Part shown: positions 1 through 11,867 of the stretch, one piece after another
Numbering within the stretch: position 1 is the first letter of the stretch
Layout: the number at the start of each line of letters is the position of its first letter
NCBI GenBank assembly: GCA_030386875.1
Contig: CM059556.1
Coordinates: 38,790,964-38,854,963, forward strand
Reading direction: 5' to 3'
DNA length: 64,000 nt
Source: Morinoia aosen
Taxonomy: Eukaryota > Arthropoda > Malacostraca > Amphipoda > Talitridae
The notes under the pieces: generated by a model
What the model was told of the DNA's origin: nothing
What the model saw: the letters and a program-made list of their open reading frames with translations, nothing else
The model's database searches: none
Made by a program: the position numbers and the translations under genes

Positions 1-16
1 CTTTGAAATTGGCTTC

Positions 17-180
17 AAAGGAAGCGAGCGCGCCTACCAGAATTTCATTAATAACGGAAGTTAACCCCCTATTACAAACGTAAAGAGGTTGAGTCGCGCC
101 AAAGGAAGCGAGCGTGCCTACCAGAATTTCATTAATAACGGAAGTTAACCCCCTATTACAAACGTAAAGAGGTTGAGTCG
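17..180. repeat. 84-bp direct duplication, two copies
   Basis: Two copies of an 84-bp segment beginning aaaggaagcgagcg and ending gaggttgagtcg lie head to tail. They differ at about one position (gcgcgcc versus gcgtgcc). No function is apparent. The near identity points to a recent local duplication. Confidence 0.9.
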
Positions 181-290
181 TGAGGGGAAGCCACAGTTCT
201 TCTAGTGAGAATTATAAATAAAGGTTGAAAGCAACCCATTAAGGTCTATTAACAATTGTGTTTACATCTGCTCCATGATGGCGGCGGCAG

Positions 291-373
291 TACCGGCTGG
301 CGCCATCTATGAGCTGACTGTAAAGGTGAAGGTACCGGGTGGCGCCATCTATGAGCTGACTGTAAAGGTGACG
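291..373. repeat. 42-bp direct duplication, two copies
   Basis: The segment with ggcgccatctatgagctgac followed by tgtaaaggtga occurs twice with a 42-bp period. The two copies are almost identical. It is a simple local duplication with no coding signal. Confidence 0.85.
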
Positions 374-524
374 ACGTATTAATGACGACTAAAAAAAACG
401 TCAAAAGCACCAAATACGAGAAATAGTACGTTAACTTTTTTGTGTTATTAACTGATAATATTTATTATTATATTAACAATTTCTATCATTATTTCATATC
501 TACGAAGTTCTGGCGAAAACTTTA

Positions 525-1071
525 GGTAAATCTGAAGGAGATGACAGTTGTCGATTTTGCAAATTGTAATGGCTAAACATGGTTAATGATACCGAAATAA
601 ACAAGTTTTCTTCTATGCTCTTTTCGTCTCAAGTGAGTATTTTATAAGTTATAGCGGTAAATGACTTACCGCAACTCCAGTCTTTGAAGCGGAAAGAAAT
701 TCCTTGATCGAGTTGTATGGCAATACTGCAATGGCGTCTCGCTTCCAGCGCTCTGTCTTGAAAGACGAAACCAAACCTACCGCTATACCTCGTTAAATAC
801 TCATTTGACGAAAAAAGTGTATAGAAGAAAAGTTGTTTATTTCGATGTTATTACCATGTTTCAAGCAACAAAAATTCGAAAATCGATGAGTAGCTGTTTA
901 TTCGAGCGCATTCGTCATCAATGACGAAACTAAACTTACCGCTATAAATCGTAAAATACTCATTTGAGACGAAAAGTGCATAGAAGAAAACTTGTTTATT
1001 TTGATTCAATTAATTAGATTCAGGCACCAAAAAGTGGAAAATCGACAACTGTCATCTCCTTCAGATTTACC
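525..1071. mobile_element. Non-autonomous inverted-repeat element (MITE/foldback type) with 8-bp TSD
   Basis: The left arm (525-661) begins GGTAAATCTGAAGGAGATGA, and its reverse complement closes the element at 936-1071. The arms share most of about 135 bp, including cagttgtcgatttt and a segment near aaacaagttttcttctatgc. The 8 bases AAACTTTA flank the element directly on both sides (517-524 and 1072-1079), a perfect target-site duplication. A further partial copy of the right arm lies inside at about 765-900, in the same orientation as the right arm. There is no coding capacity. An 8-bp TSD is usual for hAT and P superfamilies, but the GG terminus is not the usual hAT CAG, so the superfamily is open. 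Confidence 0.85.
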
Positions 1072-1164
1072 AAACTTTATCACCTCATGATCCGAACTTT
1101 GCCTTTCCCGACCCAACCTGGTCGTACTCTGTGTTCCACATTTTGCGCGGGAAAGCGGTTATAC

Positions 1165-1900
1165 GTATAACTTCAAAGCTGAATAATTTAAAAATAACGC
1201 ATCAGAGAGCAGAATGTCATACATGTAAAACGTTCTTAAATGGGTTCCTCTAGGGATTCTTGGGAATAAATTCCCATTTCCTTTCATTGCATCACGCTGA
1301 ACATTGACCAAAAAGTATCGGCAATGATTTAATCGTAAACGATTTTAGGTCAATATGGATTTCACTGTTGTCAACGGTTTTGAAAATTTCGTTGTAACAA
1401 TTAGGCAATTGGAAACATTTTAAAACGTTTTACACGAATGACTTTGTGCTCGCAAATACTTAGTTTTTGAGATATAACATAAATAACGTTCAGGTAAGAA
1501 TAGCATTAACGGCAGTGTCGATATGGCTCTTCCGGCGCTTCGCGGATGCGGAACACGTAAAGTTTCTTCGCGGGAGACATAGACCTCCGTATGGCAATCA
1601 AATTAAGTTATTTTAGGTTTACTTTGGTTAGTTTAGGTTAGGTTATTTAACTAGCCTAACTTTACCAAACTTAACCTCGCCTATCGTTATGTCAATACCG
1701 TATTTCAGCTTATTTACGTGTCCGTTTGTGCAATTTTATATACGACGATCCTATAACTTCAAAGTTAAATATCTCGAAAACTAAGCATTTGCGAGCACAA
1801 TGTCATTCGTGTAAAACGTCTTCAAATGTACCATATTATCTAATTGTGGCAACGAAAGAATTAAAATCGTTGACAACATTAAATGCAATATTGACCCGAT
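1165..1900. repeat. Foldback cluster with about 130-bp inverted arms
   Basis: 1349-1478 and 1764-1897 are imperfect inverted repeats. Both arms carry the block that reads, on the strand of the left arm, acgttttacacgaatgac then tgtgctcgcaaat then cttagttttgagat. A weaker third copy in the orientation of the right arm lies at about 1170-1250 (ataacttcaaag, then aatgtcat and tgtaaaacgt). The spacer (1480-1760) is unrelated. No clear target duplication was found, so the element limits are uncertain. Confidence 0.65.
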
Positions 1901-3729
1901 TTATCGCTACCAATTCTCAGAGCAACGAATTTATCGTTAGAAATTCTATTGCAACCGATGCCGAAATTATCGTTTGAAAAGATTACCGAGAATTGAAAGA
2001 TCACACTGCTATTTGTATTAAACTTTTTAATAATTAAATATCATAAGATGTGAATTTAAACTAATTTTTTTTGATGCACAATAAATTCACGACACAAAAA
2101 ATACGGCTGTACACAACTGGAAAAAACACATGCATGTAACTTAGAATAACCTCTTGCATTTTTATTTCTCTTTTTTCTGTTTAATAGAGTTTTCGTTGCC
2201 AGCTTCACGTTCCGCGTATACCTTCACTAAGATGAATTGTCTTTGCACTCCATTTACTTTCTAAACAATTCTAAATATTGCATATTTTGGTAACCGATTT
2301 CAAGTTTGAATTGAATCATTTTATCGAAAATTTCGCTGAATTAGATAGTAGGAATTTATACGCTTTGAACAACACTCGCGGCAACACCGGCACACTTCGT
2401 TCACCAATCGCAACTGAGGGCAAACGCGAAAAATGTTAGCCGTAGCGTTCCAGCATCATTCCGTGAAGTTAACTATGTTAAACTAATTGAATTTAATACA
2501 TGAAATTTAGTTCCAAATTCGGTGCTTGACGTAAAATTTTTAAAACTTAATCCGTGTTGAAAATATATTCAATTTCAACCAAATTATTGTTCAGTTATAA
2601 AGTTTTTGTTCACAAATATACACAACCGGGAAATTCCTTTTTCTGCGAAAAGTTTTACCCCACGATGTAAATTCTCCAATTACTGACCAATGTAAATTAT
2701 ATAATTTAGGGTAAAAATTTATCATGGTAGAAGTGCACGAACCTAAATATTCAAATTGCAAACATTTCAACTGACTTGATCGTGTGAGGGTTTCCTCACA
2801 AAATTGGTGCACGTCTGCTAATCACATAAAGTAGCAACCTATAGTGACCTATTCGCAAGCTAGTCCGAGAGCGGTGGAGCTGAGAGGTCAGAATTGCCTT
2901 AGACTTGCTACCGTGCAGTCCTTCATTGCGCTCTACTACCGGTCGTAAGCCGCAGTTTCCGGTCAACGCTACCCTTGACGAAGGCGGAGCTGGACGTCGT
3001 TGCGTGGAGACAAACCGTGCTGGCTCAATTTTTCGGCGCTTAGCTCACCTAAGTTCTTCTCCTTATGCTTATCTTAAATTTTCATGAATGAATGGTTGAA
3101 TGTGTGTGCTTAATGAATTCTTAAACCAGTCTCTACTAAACTTTGAGCTGGTCTTTCCATTTTCTTTGAAACCTTTAAATTAACCTTGAATTAACCTTAA
3201 AAAAATTGCATGCTTCTAACTTAACCTGGAAAAGGGGCCTTCTACTAGTGGGTTGAATTCCTCCCCACGTAGCCTTCCTTTTCACTTACTTTTCTTGCGT
3301 TTACCGGTTCTTCCGGTGCCTCTCTTAATTAACTTCGCGCCTTAAAGTGAGAAGCACACTGGACGACCTAATAAGTTCAGGTGCGCTAATTTTTGCTATT
3401 TTGCCGCTTTATTACTGCTGTGATACCCACTTGAAACTTAACACCAGTCGTTGTGAAGAATTATGCTCATGTTCAATATTTTGTCCCCTCTACAGTATTC
3501 GCCGAGCCAGCGCGCGCCTTCTTGTCTTCCTTGTCTATAACTGCGGTTCTTCCCAGCAATGTCTAACGGCGTCTTTTTATTGAAGGTGAATGATGAATTT
3601 CTCTGTAGTCAACTTATTAATACCGTGAAACAATTGCCTCATTGCCACCTTGTCGCATACTTATTTTTATATTAATTATTATCTGGTTTCCATCTTGATC
3701 GTTCAACGTCGCTCTTTTTAACACGAACA
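1901..3729. other. Unique AT-rich stretch, no gene seen
   Basis: No frame shows a recognisable domain and no tandem repeat is evident. The block at about 2830-3060 is richer in GC and has a 60-residue open frame with no recognised family. I annotate nothing here. Confidence 0.5.
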
Positions 3730-4121
3730 GTAGCCTGGCGACGTCGGTTCTTGCCTTACCTGGAGCCTGGCGACGTCTGTTGTTGCCTTACCTGGAGCCT
3801 GGCGACGTCTGTTGTTGCCTTACCTGGAGCCTGGCGACGTCTGTTGTTGCCTTACCTGGAGCCTGGCGACGTCTGTTGTTGCCTTACCTGGAGCCTGGCG
3901 ACGTCTGTTGTTGCCTTACCTGGAGCCTGGCGACGTCTGTTATTGCCTTACCTGGAGCCTGGCGACGTCTATTGTTGCCTTACCTGGAGCCTGGCGACGT
4001 CTGTTGTTGCCTTACCTGGAGCCTGGCGACGTCTGTTGTTGCTTTACCTGGAGCCTGGCGACGTCTGTTATTGCCTTACCTGGAGCCTGGCGACGTCTGT
4101 TGTTGCCTTTCCTCGAACCGG
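3730..4121. repeat. 32-bp minisatellite, about 12 copies
   Basis: The unit contains cctggcgacgtctgttgttg and ccttacctggag at an exact 32-bp spacing. Copies differ at single positions (ctgttg, ctattg, ctgtta). Because 32 is not a multiple of 3, the same peptides (YLEPGDVCCC, TWSLATSVVA, LPGAWRRLLL) appear in turn in all three forward frames. The open frames of 120-140 residues are therefore by-products. Flanks break down quickly at ggcgaccgttcg. Confidence 0.95.
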
Positions 4122-4859
4122 GCGACCGTTCGTCAATTTATTTGAAGCAGTCGCTTATGCTGCTCCTTAACTTTCATGTATATTCCTAATTATGCGTAAT
4201 CATTCTAGTTCGTCAAGATAAATTTATTCGTTGATGTTTTAGTCGTTCGTGTGTTCGCGTTGCTTGTCGTTCGTGTGTTCGCGTTGTAGTTCTTTGTTGC
4301 TCGTATCGAGAACCTTTATTCTTATACGTTAAGATTAAATAAAATTTTGACTTGAGCCTGACTATAAGTCACCTTAAAAGATTGTGTCGCGGACAAATTC
4401 TCGACAATCGCTATGATGACCCAAATTTGACCTTAATACAACAACGGAGATTTGAATTTATCCCAAATTTTAGTGCAAGCTAGCAAAACATACTAACTTC
4501 AGCGAGCGCTCAAAACAAAAATTACTGGGAAAAGATCCTCTCGTATGTGTCGCATAATTGTCATAGATACTCTGCAGAAGTTTTCGTTACTACTGGGTAA
4601 TTTACACCGAAAATATTGCAGAAATATACAAAATATTGGATAACGGAATCGTACATTTTCGGAATGAACGACAATCATTTGAATCAATATCGTCAGAAAT
4701 GTTATGCAAATAACGCTAAATATTTTGCATTAGTAGTTACGTGCATATTGCTCGAGTAAATATTTCGCAAACATCTGAGTAAATATAGCGTAAATATCGC
4801 GCTTAACATGCGGTAAATAACGCAATCAATATTGGGAGTTTGAATAACCCCTCTGAATT
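4122..4859. other. Unique stretch with one 24-bp doublet
   Basis: Mostly unrecognised AT-rich sequence. At 4244-4286 the 19-mer cgttcgtgtgttcgcgttg occurs twice, 24 bp apart. From 4690 to 4830 there are loose repeats of gcaaataacgctaaatat type. No gene seen. Confidence 0.5.
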
Positions 4860-5850
4860 TTTTTACCCTCAACATTTCACATACACATTCGGGAATTTAT
4901 GTCTACATATTACATTCATGTCCAGCATGTTTTATTACAATATAGAATTACATTTCCGTTCAACAAATCAACCCTTTACAACATTTACGATTTTATTTTA
5001 CTTTTTTGTTTCATTCATATACGCCATTTTACAGCTACATTTCACACTTACATTCAGTATTTTACAATCACATTTATCATTCCAGGTTTGCATTCAGTAA
5101 TTTACATCAAACTTTTTAATCTATTTTCATCATTCGCCATTCATACGCAGCATTTTACGTCTATGTTCAGGACTTCACATTTACCATTTGCATCCGAATT
5201 CGGCGTTCCACTTCTACATTCAGCATTTTACACTCACATTCAGCATTTCACGCTCACATTCAGCATTTTACACTCACATTCAGCATTTCACGCTCACATT
5301 CAGCATTTCACGCTCACATTCAGCATTTCACGCTCACATTCAGCATTTCACGCTCACATTCAGCATTTCACGCTCACATTCAGCATTTCACGCTCACATT
5401 CAGCATTTCACGCTCACATTCAGCACTTCACGCTCACATTCAGCATTTCACGCACACATTCAGCATTTCACGCTCACATTCAGCATTTTACGCTCACATT
5501 CAGCATTTCACGCTCACATTCAGCATTTCACGCTCACATTCAGCATTTCACGCACACATTCAGAATTTCACGCTCACATTCAGCATTTCACGCTCACATT
5601 CAGCATTTCACGCTCACATTCAGCATTTTACGCTCACATTCAGCATTTCACGCACACATTCAGCATTTCACGCTCACATTCAGCATTTCACGCTCACATT
5701 CAGCATTTCACGCTCACATTCAGCATTTCACGCTCACATTCAGCATTTCACGCTCACATTCAGCATTTCACGCTCACATTCAGCATTTCACGCTCACATT
5801 CAGCATTTCACGCTCACATTCAGCATTTCACGCTCACATTCAGGATTTCT
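4860..5850. repeat. 20-bp minisatellite (about 31 copies) with a degenerate left flank
   Basis: From 5217 the unit cagcatttcacgctcacatt repeats at exactly 20 bp to about 5845, with few variants (tttta for tttca, cgcaca for cgctca). From 4860 to 5216 decayed versions of the same motif (cattttac, acattcagtattttac) precede it, so a young core sits at the edge of an old array. With a 20-bp unit, open frames in several phases (228 and 355 residues, HAHIQHFTLTFSIS type) are artefacts of the repeat. Confidence 0.95.
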
Positions 5851-5990
5851 CTTGCACATACCACAAATTTTTAATCAGCATTACGCTTTTCAACATTTTA
5901 CATTCAACATTTTACATTTTCGTTGACAAACCTGCTTGGCAGGTTCTTGCCAAGGACAATAATTAATACGAGAACAAAGGCAAAACCAAG

Positions 5991-6095
5991 GACAATTCCC
6001 TGCCAAGGACGCAAAAAATGCATTTGCAAGATCATCAAAAGGCGCTCGAGACTAAAATGAAACTAGCCCCGGACGAGGTTGCGTTGTCTCGACAT
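5991..6095. repeat. Dispersed repeat, copy A
   Basis: Shares with 15268-15350 the ordered blocks cctgccaaggac, gatcatcaaaaggcg, tgaaactag and gttgtc, separated by diverged bases. This is an old dispersed element of unknown class. Confidence 0.55.
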
Positions 6096-6097
6096 TG

Positions 6098-6262
6098 AAG
6101 AAACATGTTTAGTTCAAAACTGTTCAATGTAGCTGCGATATTGGAGAAGGATTTCTAGTTCGAAATTGTTCGATATCCTTTTCAGTCTAGTTTTCTTGCA
6201 GTTGGTTTTTTTGTCAACATTGAACAAGCCTTGTAGTTCAAAAATGTTTGGTTTAGGAGTTT
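6098..6262. repeat. Degenerate repeat, about three copies
   Basis: The motif cattga-gaa...tagttcaaaactgttc recurs near 6098, 6150 and 6219 with considerable divergence. No function apparent. Confidence 0.45.
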
Positions 6263-7294
6263 ATGATCTTGTTTTCAAGTTTTTTCGTTTAAATTTCAAC
6301 ATTTCAAGAGAAGGATGATTTTGAAATTTTTTTAAGAGAATTTACGCGCCCGTGAGTTCCGCTTTGTAGACGTGAATTGCTGGAAGATCTTCTGATTTTC
6401 CTCGGATCCTTGAATTTTTAATTCGAGTTGTACGAATGACGACGAGTAAACAGCAGCACGTGACCAAAAAAATGTAGTCGACATATTTTTCAATATTTTG
6501 AAATATTCACAAATATTGATATATTTAAAATATTTTCTTTCTTGCCCTAACATAGAAATCAAATTATAATAATGATAATTTAGCGGCTCGTGTCGTAGGC
6601 CTAAGGCTTAGTTTTCATGTTTTTCTTCCAAAAATACCAAAGATTTTTTCCTGTCATTAATAAATAACTTTGACCTACAAAAAATCCAACCCGGCCTAAG
6701 TCCACACTAAAAATTATTAAACTTTAATCTTTAATACAATATTTAATAAACTTGAATCTTAATTTTTATTATGACCTCAGCTACAGTTATTAAAATATTC
6801 GTTATTTGTTTTCATTTTTCCTAAACTTATTCCTATATACAGTTATTAATTATTTGTAGGTTCAAATAAAACCTGGACACCTTGAATTTAGTATGTTAAA
6901 ATTTTTTAAAATACATTTTCACATTTATTATAACATTTTCATCTTCCAAAAAAGAGTATAATATTCTCATGGTTAGCGTTAGCGTTGCACGTAATATCGC
7001 TTAGCATTTTAGGGTTAATCTTTGGATCCCATATTTATTCTTTAATAATTTTGGTTTTAAATTTTATTACGACATTATCATATGAAATACAAATCTACTT
7101 TATTTACCTGAACTAAAGATGAGCTAACCTAATTCAGTCCATGCTATCTCGGCCTCGTTCCATCCGCTTCATTTCAAAACTATAAAACATAGAAACAACT
7201 TTCAAACGGCTGGATGGCCTACGACATTTATGCTTTACCCAATCCTTTCAGGTCATCCTATGCCTGACGCACGTAGGGTGTCCCAACTTACAGC
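6263..7294. other. Unique AT-rich stretch, no gene seen
   Basis: Long AT-rich sequence with short open frames only. A 76-residue reverse frame at 6332-6562 has no recognisable motif. I see no repeat or element here. Confidence 0.5.
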
Positions 7295-7950
7295 GAGAAA
7301 ACTCTCATCACGGATATCCTGAAGTGTGAGGACGGGATTTTAGTAGAAAATTTATCAAACCGAATAGCCTGAAGGTGCAAAAAATTGTTTTCAAAGAAAA
7401 ATATTTCTAAACGGAAAGTCTGGAGGCGTGAGGAAGGGATTTTTACACTGAAATATATCATAGAAGAATACCTAAAAGTGTGAAGAAGATATTTTCAACG
7501 TGAAATTCGTCACCACGGATATCCTGTATGTATGAGAAAGGGATTTTCTGTGCGATATTTGCCTAAGCGGATAGCATAAGGGTGTAAAAATTGCTTTCAA
7601 AGGAAGATTTGTCTTAACAGATAACCTAATGGTGGCATACGAAAATATTTTCTAGAAGAAATTTGTTATAACAGATAGGCTGAAGGTTTGAAGAAGTGAT
7701 TTCCGATGAGAAATTTGTCACAGCAGATGGACCTGAAGGTAGGGAAAATTTTTTTTCATGAAGTAATTTATCATAACAAATAGTCTGAAGGTGAAAAGAA
7801 AGGTTTTTAAAAGAGAAATTCGTCAAAGCATATGACCTGAAGACATGATTAAATGACTTTTAGAGACAAAACTGTCTCAGGAAATATTCCACAGATACAG
7901 AGAATCGATTTTCAGAGAGAAATTGTTCACAGCGGATATCCTAACGACGA
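7295..7950. repeat. Old degenerate tandem repeat, about 52-bp period
   Basis: A consensus like gagaaatttgtca, then cggatagcctgaaggtgtga, then gaaagggatttt recurs about a dozen times with many substitutions and small indels. It is a decayed minisatellite. Confidence 0.7.
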
Positions 7951-8039
7951 AAAGAAAGGATTAATATCTTTGAAATGAGCTCCATGTTTAAATAAAGTTA
8001 TGTTTTGTAAAATATTATTTATGCTCATAAAAAATCATC

Positions 8040-8340
8040 AAGGTCTCAAAAATTTAACTACTATTTTTAAATAGCTCGGCTTTTATCTTCAAATATCTGT
8101 GTTATTGTCCATAAAATGTTAGGCTATTTCTTTTGTTAGCTGAGCTACAACCATTAAAAAGCTAGGCTATTATCTTTGATAGCTGATCTATTATCTTTCA
8201 ATAACGGGGCAATCATCTTGAAATAGCTGGGCTATTATCTTCAAATCACTTGACTATAATATTTGAATCACTGGGCTATTATCTTTAAATAGCTGGATTA
8301 TAATTTTTGAAAAGTCGTGCTATTATCTTCAAGTAGCGTT
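8040..8340. repeat. Degenerate repeat, about 24-bp period
   Basis: Variants of aaatagctgggctattatct recur about 12 times with heavy divergence. Confidence 0.65.
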
Positions 8341-8394
8341 GATCACTATAGAATAAGATTCTTGAGGCTGAAACATTGCTCACGACTCAGAAGT

Positions 8395-8523
8395 GGTGTC
8401 AACCCAGTCTAACTTTTTCGCCGCCTGCACGCATGTTTTTCGCCGCCTGAGTAATTAAATCGCTTAGGCGGCGAAAACCATGCATACTCCGGCGAGAAAG
8501 TTAGACTGGGAATGATCGACACC
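8395..8523. mobile_element. 129-bp near-perfect hairpin (snap-back element candidate)
   Basis: The left arm reads ggtgtc, cccagtctaactttttcgcc, gcatgtttttcgccgcct. The right arm is its reverse complement (ggcggcgaaaaccatgc, gagaaagttagactggg, gacacc). The arms are about 55-60 bp and the loop about 12 bp (gagtaattaaatcg). The inner arm also repeats ttttcgccgcct. The shape suits a foldback MITE. I could not fix a target duplication, so a purely local palindrome is the alternative. Confidence 0.7.
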
Positions 8524-8739
8524 GATGGATTAGAATGTGAATAATTACTATCTACTCTGTGCCAATTTGTGAGAACTTGACTCATTTAAGTATCATTCAA
8601 TTTCAATCTACACGACAGCACAAACTTCTATTTTGCAAATTTCTTTTTACTGTCTTTGATTATTAGTTTTTGGTGTATATATTTAATCGATGCAGCACAA
8701 ATTTTATTTTGTACCACAGCCAGTAATTTTTATCCCCAA

Positions 8740-8960
8740 AATATATTTCCAGTTCATGAAGGTTCATTCTATGTTCCAGAAAATTCATTTTCTTCTCCAA
8801 AAGTTCTTTTCAAGTCCCAGAAAAATTCCCTTTATGTACCGAAAAGTTTTTTTTACGCCTCACAAAGTTACTATATGCGGCAAGAATTTCACTTTACACC
8901 TCACAAAGTTAATTTTATGTACCGAGAAATTCTCTTGACGCCTCACAAAGTTTATTTTCA
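8740..8960. repeat. Degenerate repeat with cctcacaaagtt
   Basis: Blocks of tttatgtaccgaaaa and cgcctcacaaagtta recur at roughly 30-40 bp with drift, followed by a run of A at about 8984-9001. No gene is seen here. Confidence 0.5.
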
Positions 8961-9959
8961 ATTGTAAAAAACACTACTCTGACGAAAAAAAAAAAAAAAA
9001 AATTATTCTCACTCTCCAGAAAATTTGTTTTACGTCCCAGAGAGTGTGCCAAAAATCGATTATTTCTACCACAAAATACATTTGCGAATCTCAGACATTT
9101 TACGAAGTGACCACAAAAAATATCTAAATTTTTTGCTGCTAGTGAGGATGATACGATATTTTGCTGTTTGAATGTCCAACGTGCAATTTGAAGTTTGGCC
9201 GAATTTTTGATTGGCTGAACGAGGCCTCGGACATCTAAAGCTACATTTTCTGATTGACTGAACTGTCCAATGAACATTCAAAGCCTCAAATTCCGATGGG
9301 CAGCGCCAAGTTGATGACATTACCAATGACCAAATCCATACAATTTTCAAAAAAGCGATATTTCGACAATAAAAAACAACGTTCATTGGATTAAGATAAA
9401 TTTTCTTATAATAGTAGTTACGATAATTCCTTGATAACATTGCACATCAAGCCTTGTTCACAACACTCAGCAATTAATCAGCAGGATTTGAAAAGCGTGC
9501 TTTGTAACATTCTCCGGAATATTGGGCGCCGCATGGAATGCAACTTCCCTCATCAAAATCCCTAATTTTGGCGATTTTTTGCGTCACTGCGCAGAATTTC
9601 CAGCCTTCAGTCATCAAAGCCAGCACTCAGAGTTGATCTGAACTATATCACCGAGGCTAACGAAGGCCGTTCGTGTTGTGAATCACAAAAAAAAACATAA
9701 AAAATTATTTCATCTGATGCCGAAAAAGCACCAAAAGATTTAGGTGATCCATTGCCTCTGATCCCCCAATTAAGTTCACAACCTGCGTTTTCAAACAGAA
9801 CCTTTGAACTTTTTGCGAGTAAATTTTCAGAGTCGAAATGCCTACATTTGTTCATGCGGCATTGCTTGTCTCCATGTGGATCTACACATGACTTTTGCCA
9901 CTTTTTTTTAACGTGTGTGATATTTGTACTGCAGGTATTATCTCCGAATTCTCTTATCT
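8961..9959. other. Unique stretch, no gene seen
   Basis: Mixed sequence with several overlapping short frames on both strands (70-124 residues). None has a recognisable domain or a convincing start context. Confidence 0.45.
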
Positions 9960-10250
9960 TTATTTTAGTGCTACAGAATCCAACCTAATAATATCCGTTG
10001 AGTGTTCATTTATATACTTATTTATACATTGTTTGGTGTCCTTCCAGTTCTCTGTCATGCTCATAAGGATAGTTATAATGACCGTATCTGTGATACGAGT
10101 TTCACCAGTGCACAAATACAAGAATATTTTTATCACGAGTACTGTTAGGATGGATATACTGTATATGTTTGTCATCCACATCTGGAAAATTTGTTCAAGA
10201 ACGGTATTGAATCCCGTCATTTTTGATGGGACATGCACACTAGTTAGAAA
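9960..10250. mobile_element. Single arm of the long-TIR element also seen at 62695-63375
   Basis: Colinear with both arms of the element near 62.7-63.4 kb. Shared blocks include gtatctgtgat, gagtttcacc, ttaggatggatata, cacatctggaaaattt and cccgtcatttttgatggg. Only one arm is present here, so this is a truncated or solo copy. The open frames on both strands across this block (92 and 142 residues) reflect the repeat and show no known domain. Confidence 0.75.
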
Positions 10251-10835
10251 TGATTCTCGCTATCAAAGGCCCAAACTAACAGTGGTAGAAGTAACTAAAA
10301 TAAACGAAGTCTGCAACAACTGAACAAACTCTAATGTAGTCCAGCCAGTCAATGAGCGAGTGTGTGTTTTTTCGTAAATATCGACGTATTCTTCGCCAGT
10401 GTTTCATCCCATAAGAGATTGCTGGATTCGACAAAGTCAAAGAGATTCGTTAAAAGATTGTTCAAGTTAGGCAGAGCTGTCAATCTGTATCTCGTCCCGT
10501 GCAATCCTAACTTGTGTTACAAAGTTCAAGGTCCATCGAAGTTGTCCGTAAAAGTTGCGCTCTTCAAATGGGGTTGCCGTCAACGTCTCGGAGATCCGCA
10601 GATTTAAATCACCGGCGGAACAGGTGCGGTGGCCAAAATTCGGATTTAACTTCGTGGTGGAGGAGCCTCGGATGACGAAATTTCAGGGAATGGAAGTTCA
10701 GAATTGCTAGCAAAAATTTTGTTGAGGTGAACAGAATGAATTGGAAGAGAGAGGAGAGGCGTATGCTGTGCAGGCTGTGCATGAGCAAAGTGTCGTACAA
10801 GAAAGCGAATCACATTTCATCAAAGCTTAGGGCAT
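10251..10835. other. Unique stretch, moderately GC-rich
   Basis: No recognised gene. A short forward frame from 10736 to 10861 (41 residues, containing CRLCMSK) carries a CxxC pair but is too short to call. Confidence 0.4.
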
Positions 10836-10975
10836 GTGTTCATATTAACGATGGTGATTGAGATAATGATGATTATTATCACGGTTTTAATGAAAATAAT
10901 AGTGATGATAGTGGTAATGATGATGATGAAGATGATGATGAAGAAACTGATGATGGTGATTATGACGAACATTTT
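10836..10975. repeat. Imperfect (GAT)n microsatellite
   Basis: Runs of gatgatgat with gaagat, aatgat and gtgat interruptions give a purine-rich trinucleotide tract. Confidence 0.85.
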
Positions 10976-11867
10976 ATTGAATAAGTTGTTTTCCTTCACT
11001 AAGTTTGGTAAAATCTAACATCTGCATTCCATCCACGCATCCTCTTACGTCAATTTCAACTTTTTCGAATGAAAATATGCCCGAGTTTTTCTGATTGTTG
11101 GGGTTTCGTCGCTTGATAAAGCCAACGGCTGACCTAATTTTTGAGTTAAGTTCCAGCCACCCCTTAAACTTCCAAACGATATGGGATTTCACACGAGTTC
11201 ATTATAAGACTTTAATTTTACAGACAAGTTTTCACACTTTTACAAATAATAAGTAAACTGAATTACTAGCATTAAAGTCACATCCAATTAATTTAGATCC
11301 CGTCCCCAGAATAAATAGTATTAGATTATACACTCCATTGGGTAGCACGACCGAAGCCCGAAGATGAAGCAAGTAGGACAAACAGCGATCAGGCATCAGC
11401 TACGGAACAGGCTCCTTGAGGTGTCGACCACAGTGCCGCCTACAAAGAACGGACTAATTAGGACTCTAAACAGTAACTAAGTTGAATATGCGACAACGAG
11501 AACTGAATCTTATCTCACAATATTCAAAAGAGATTAATAAGGCAGAACGAACTTTCTATTTACCTGGGTCGGAAGACACCTATGAGAGAGTGAAGGTAAT
11601 AAGAACCGATACCAAGAGGTCACGTCGCAAGAATAGAAAGAAGTAGGATTCTATTGTCAGTAATCCGGACTGTTTATTTGTGAATCACTGACACTGATAT
11701 TTTAATTTAAGCCCCGAATGCGCTGAATGCGAAGATTTTCATTTAGAACTGGATCGGATAACTGTGCAACTAATTTTGAACTACATTAGTTGAGGTTCAA
11801 ATAATATCATAATTCGAGAATTGATTGTAGGCCTATCTGTCATATAAGACCAACAGTTGAGAATTGA
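10976..11867. other. Unique stretch with one protein-like short frame
   Basis: Mostly unrecognised. A forward frame 11488-11646 (52 residues) starts MRQRELNLISQYSKEINKAE and ends in a basic tail (KRSRRKNRKK). It looks more protein-like than its surroundings but matches no family I can name. Confidence 0.35.

Noticed and set aside
1636-1652. Interstitial telomere repeat (ttaggttaggtta)
   Set aside because: Only about two and a half TTAGG units in an AT-rich context, which can occur by chance.
4899-5966. 355-residue frame (HAHIQHFTLTFSIS repeats)
   Set aside because: Product of the 20-bp array; other forward phases also read through.
10736-10861. Zinc-finger gene suggested by CRLCMSK
   Set aside because: A 41-residue frame with one CxxC pair and no further cysteines or histidines in the right places.
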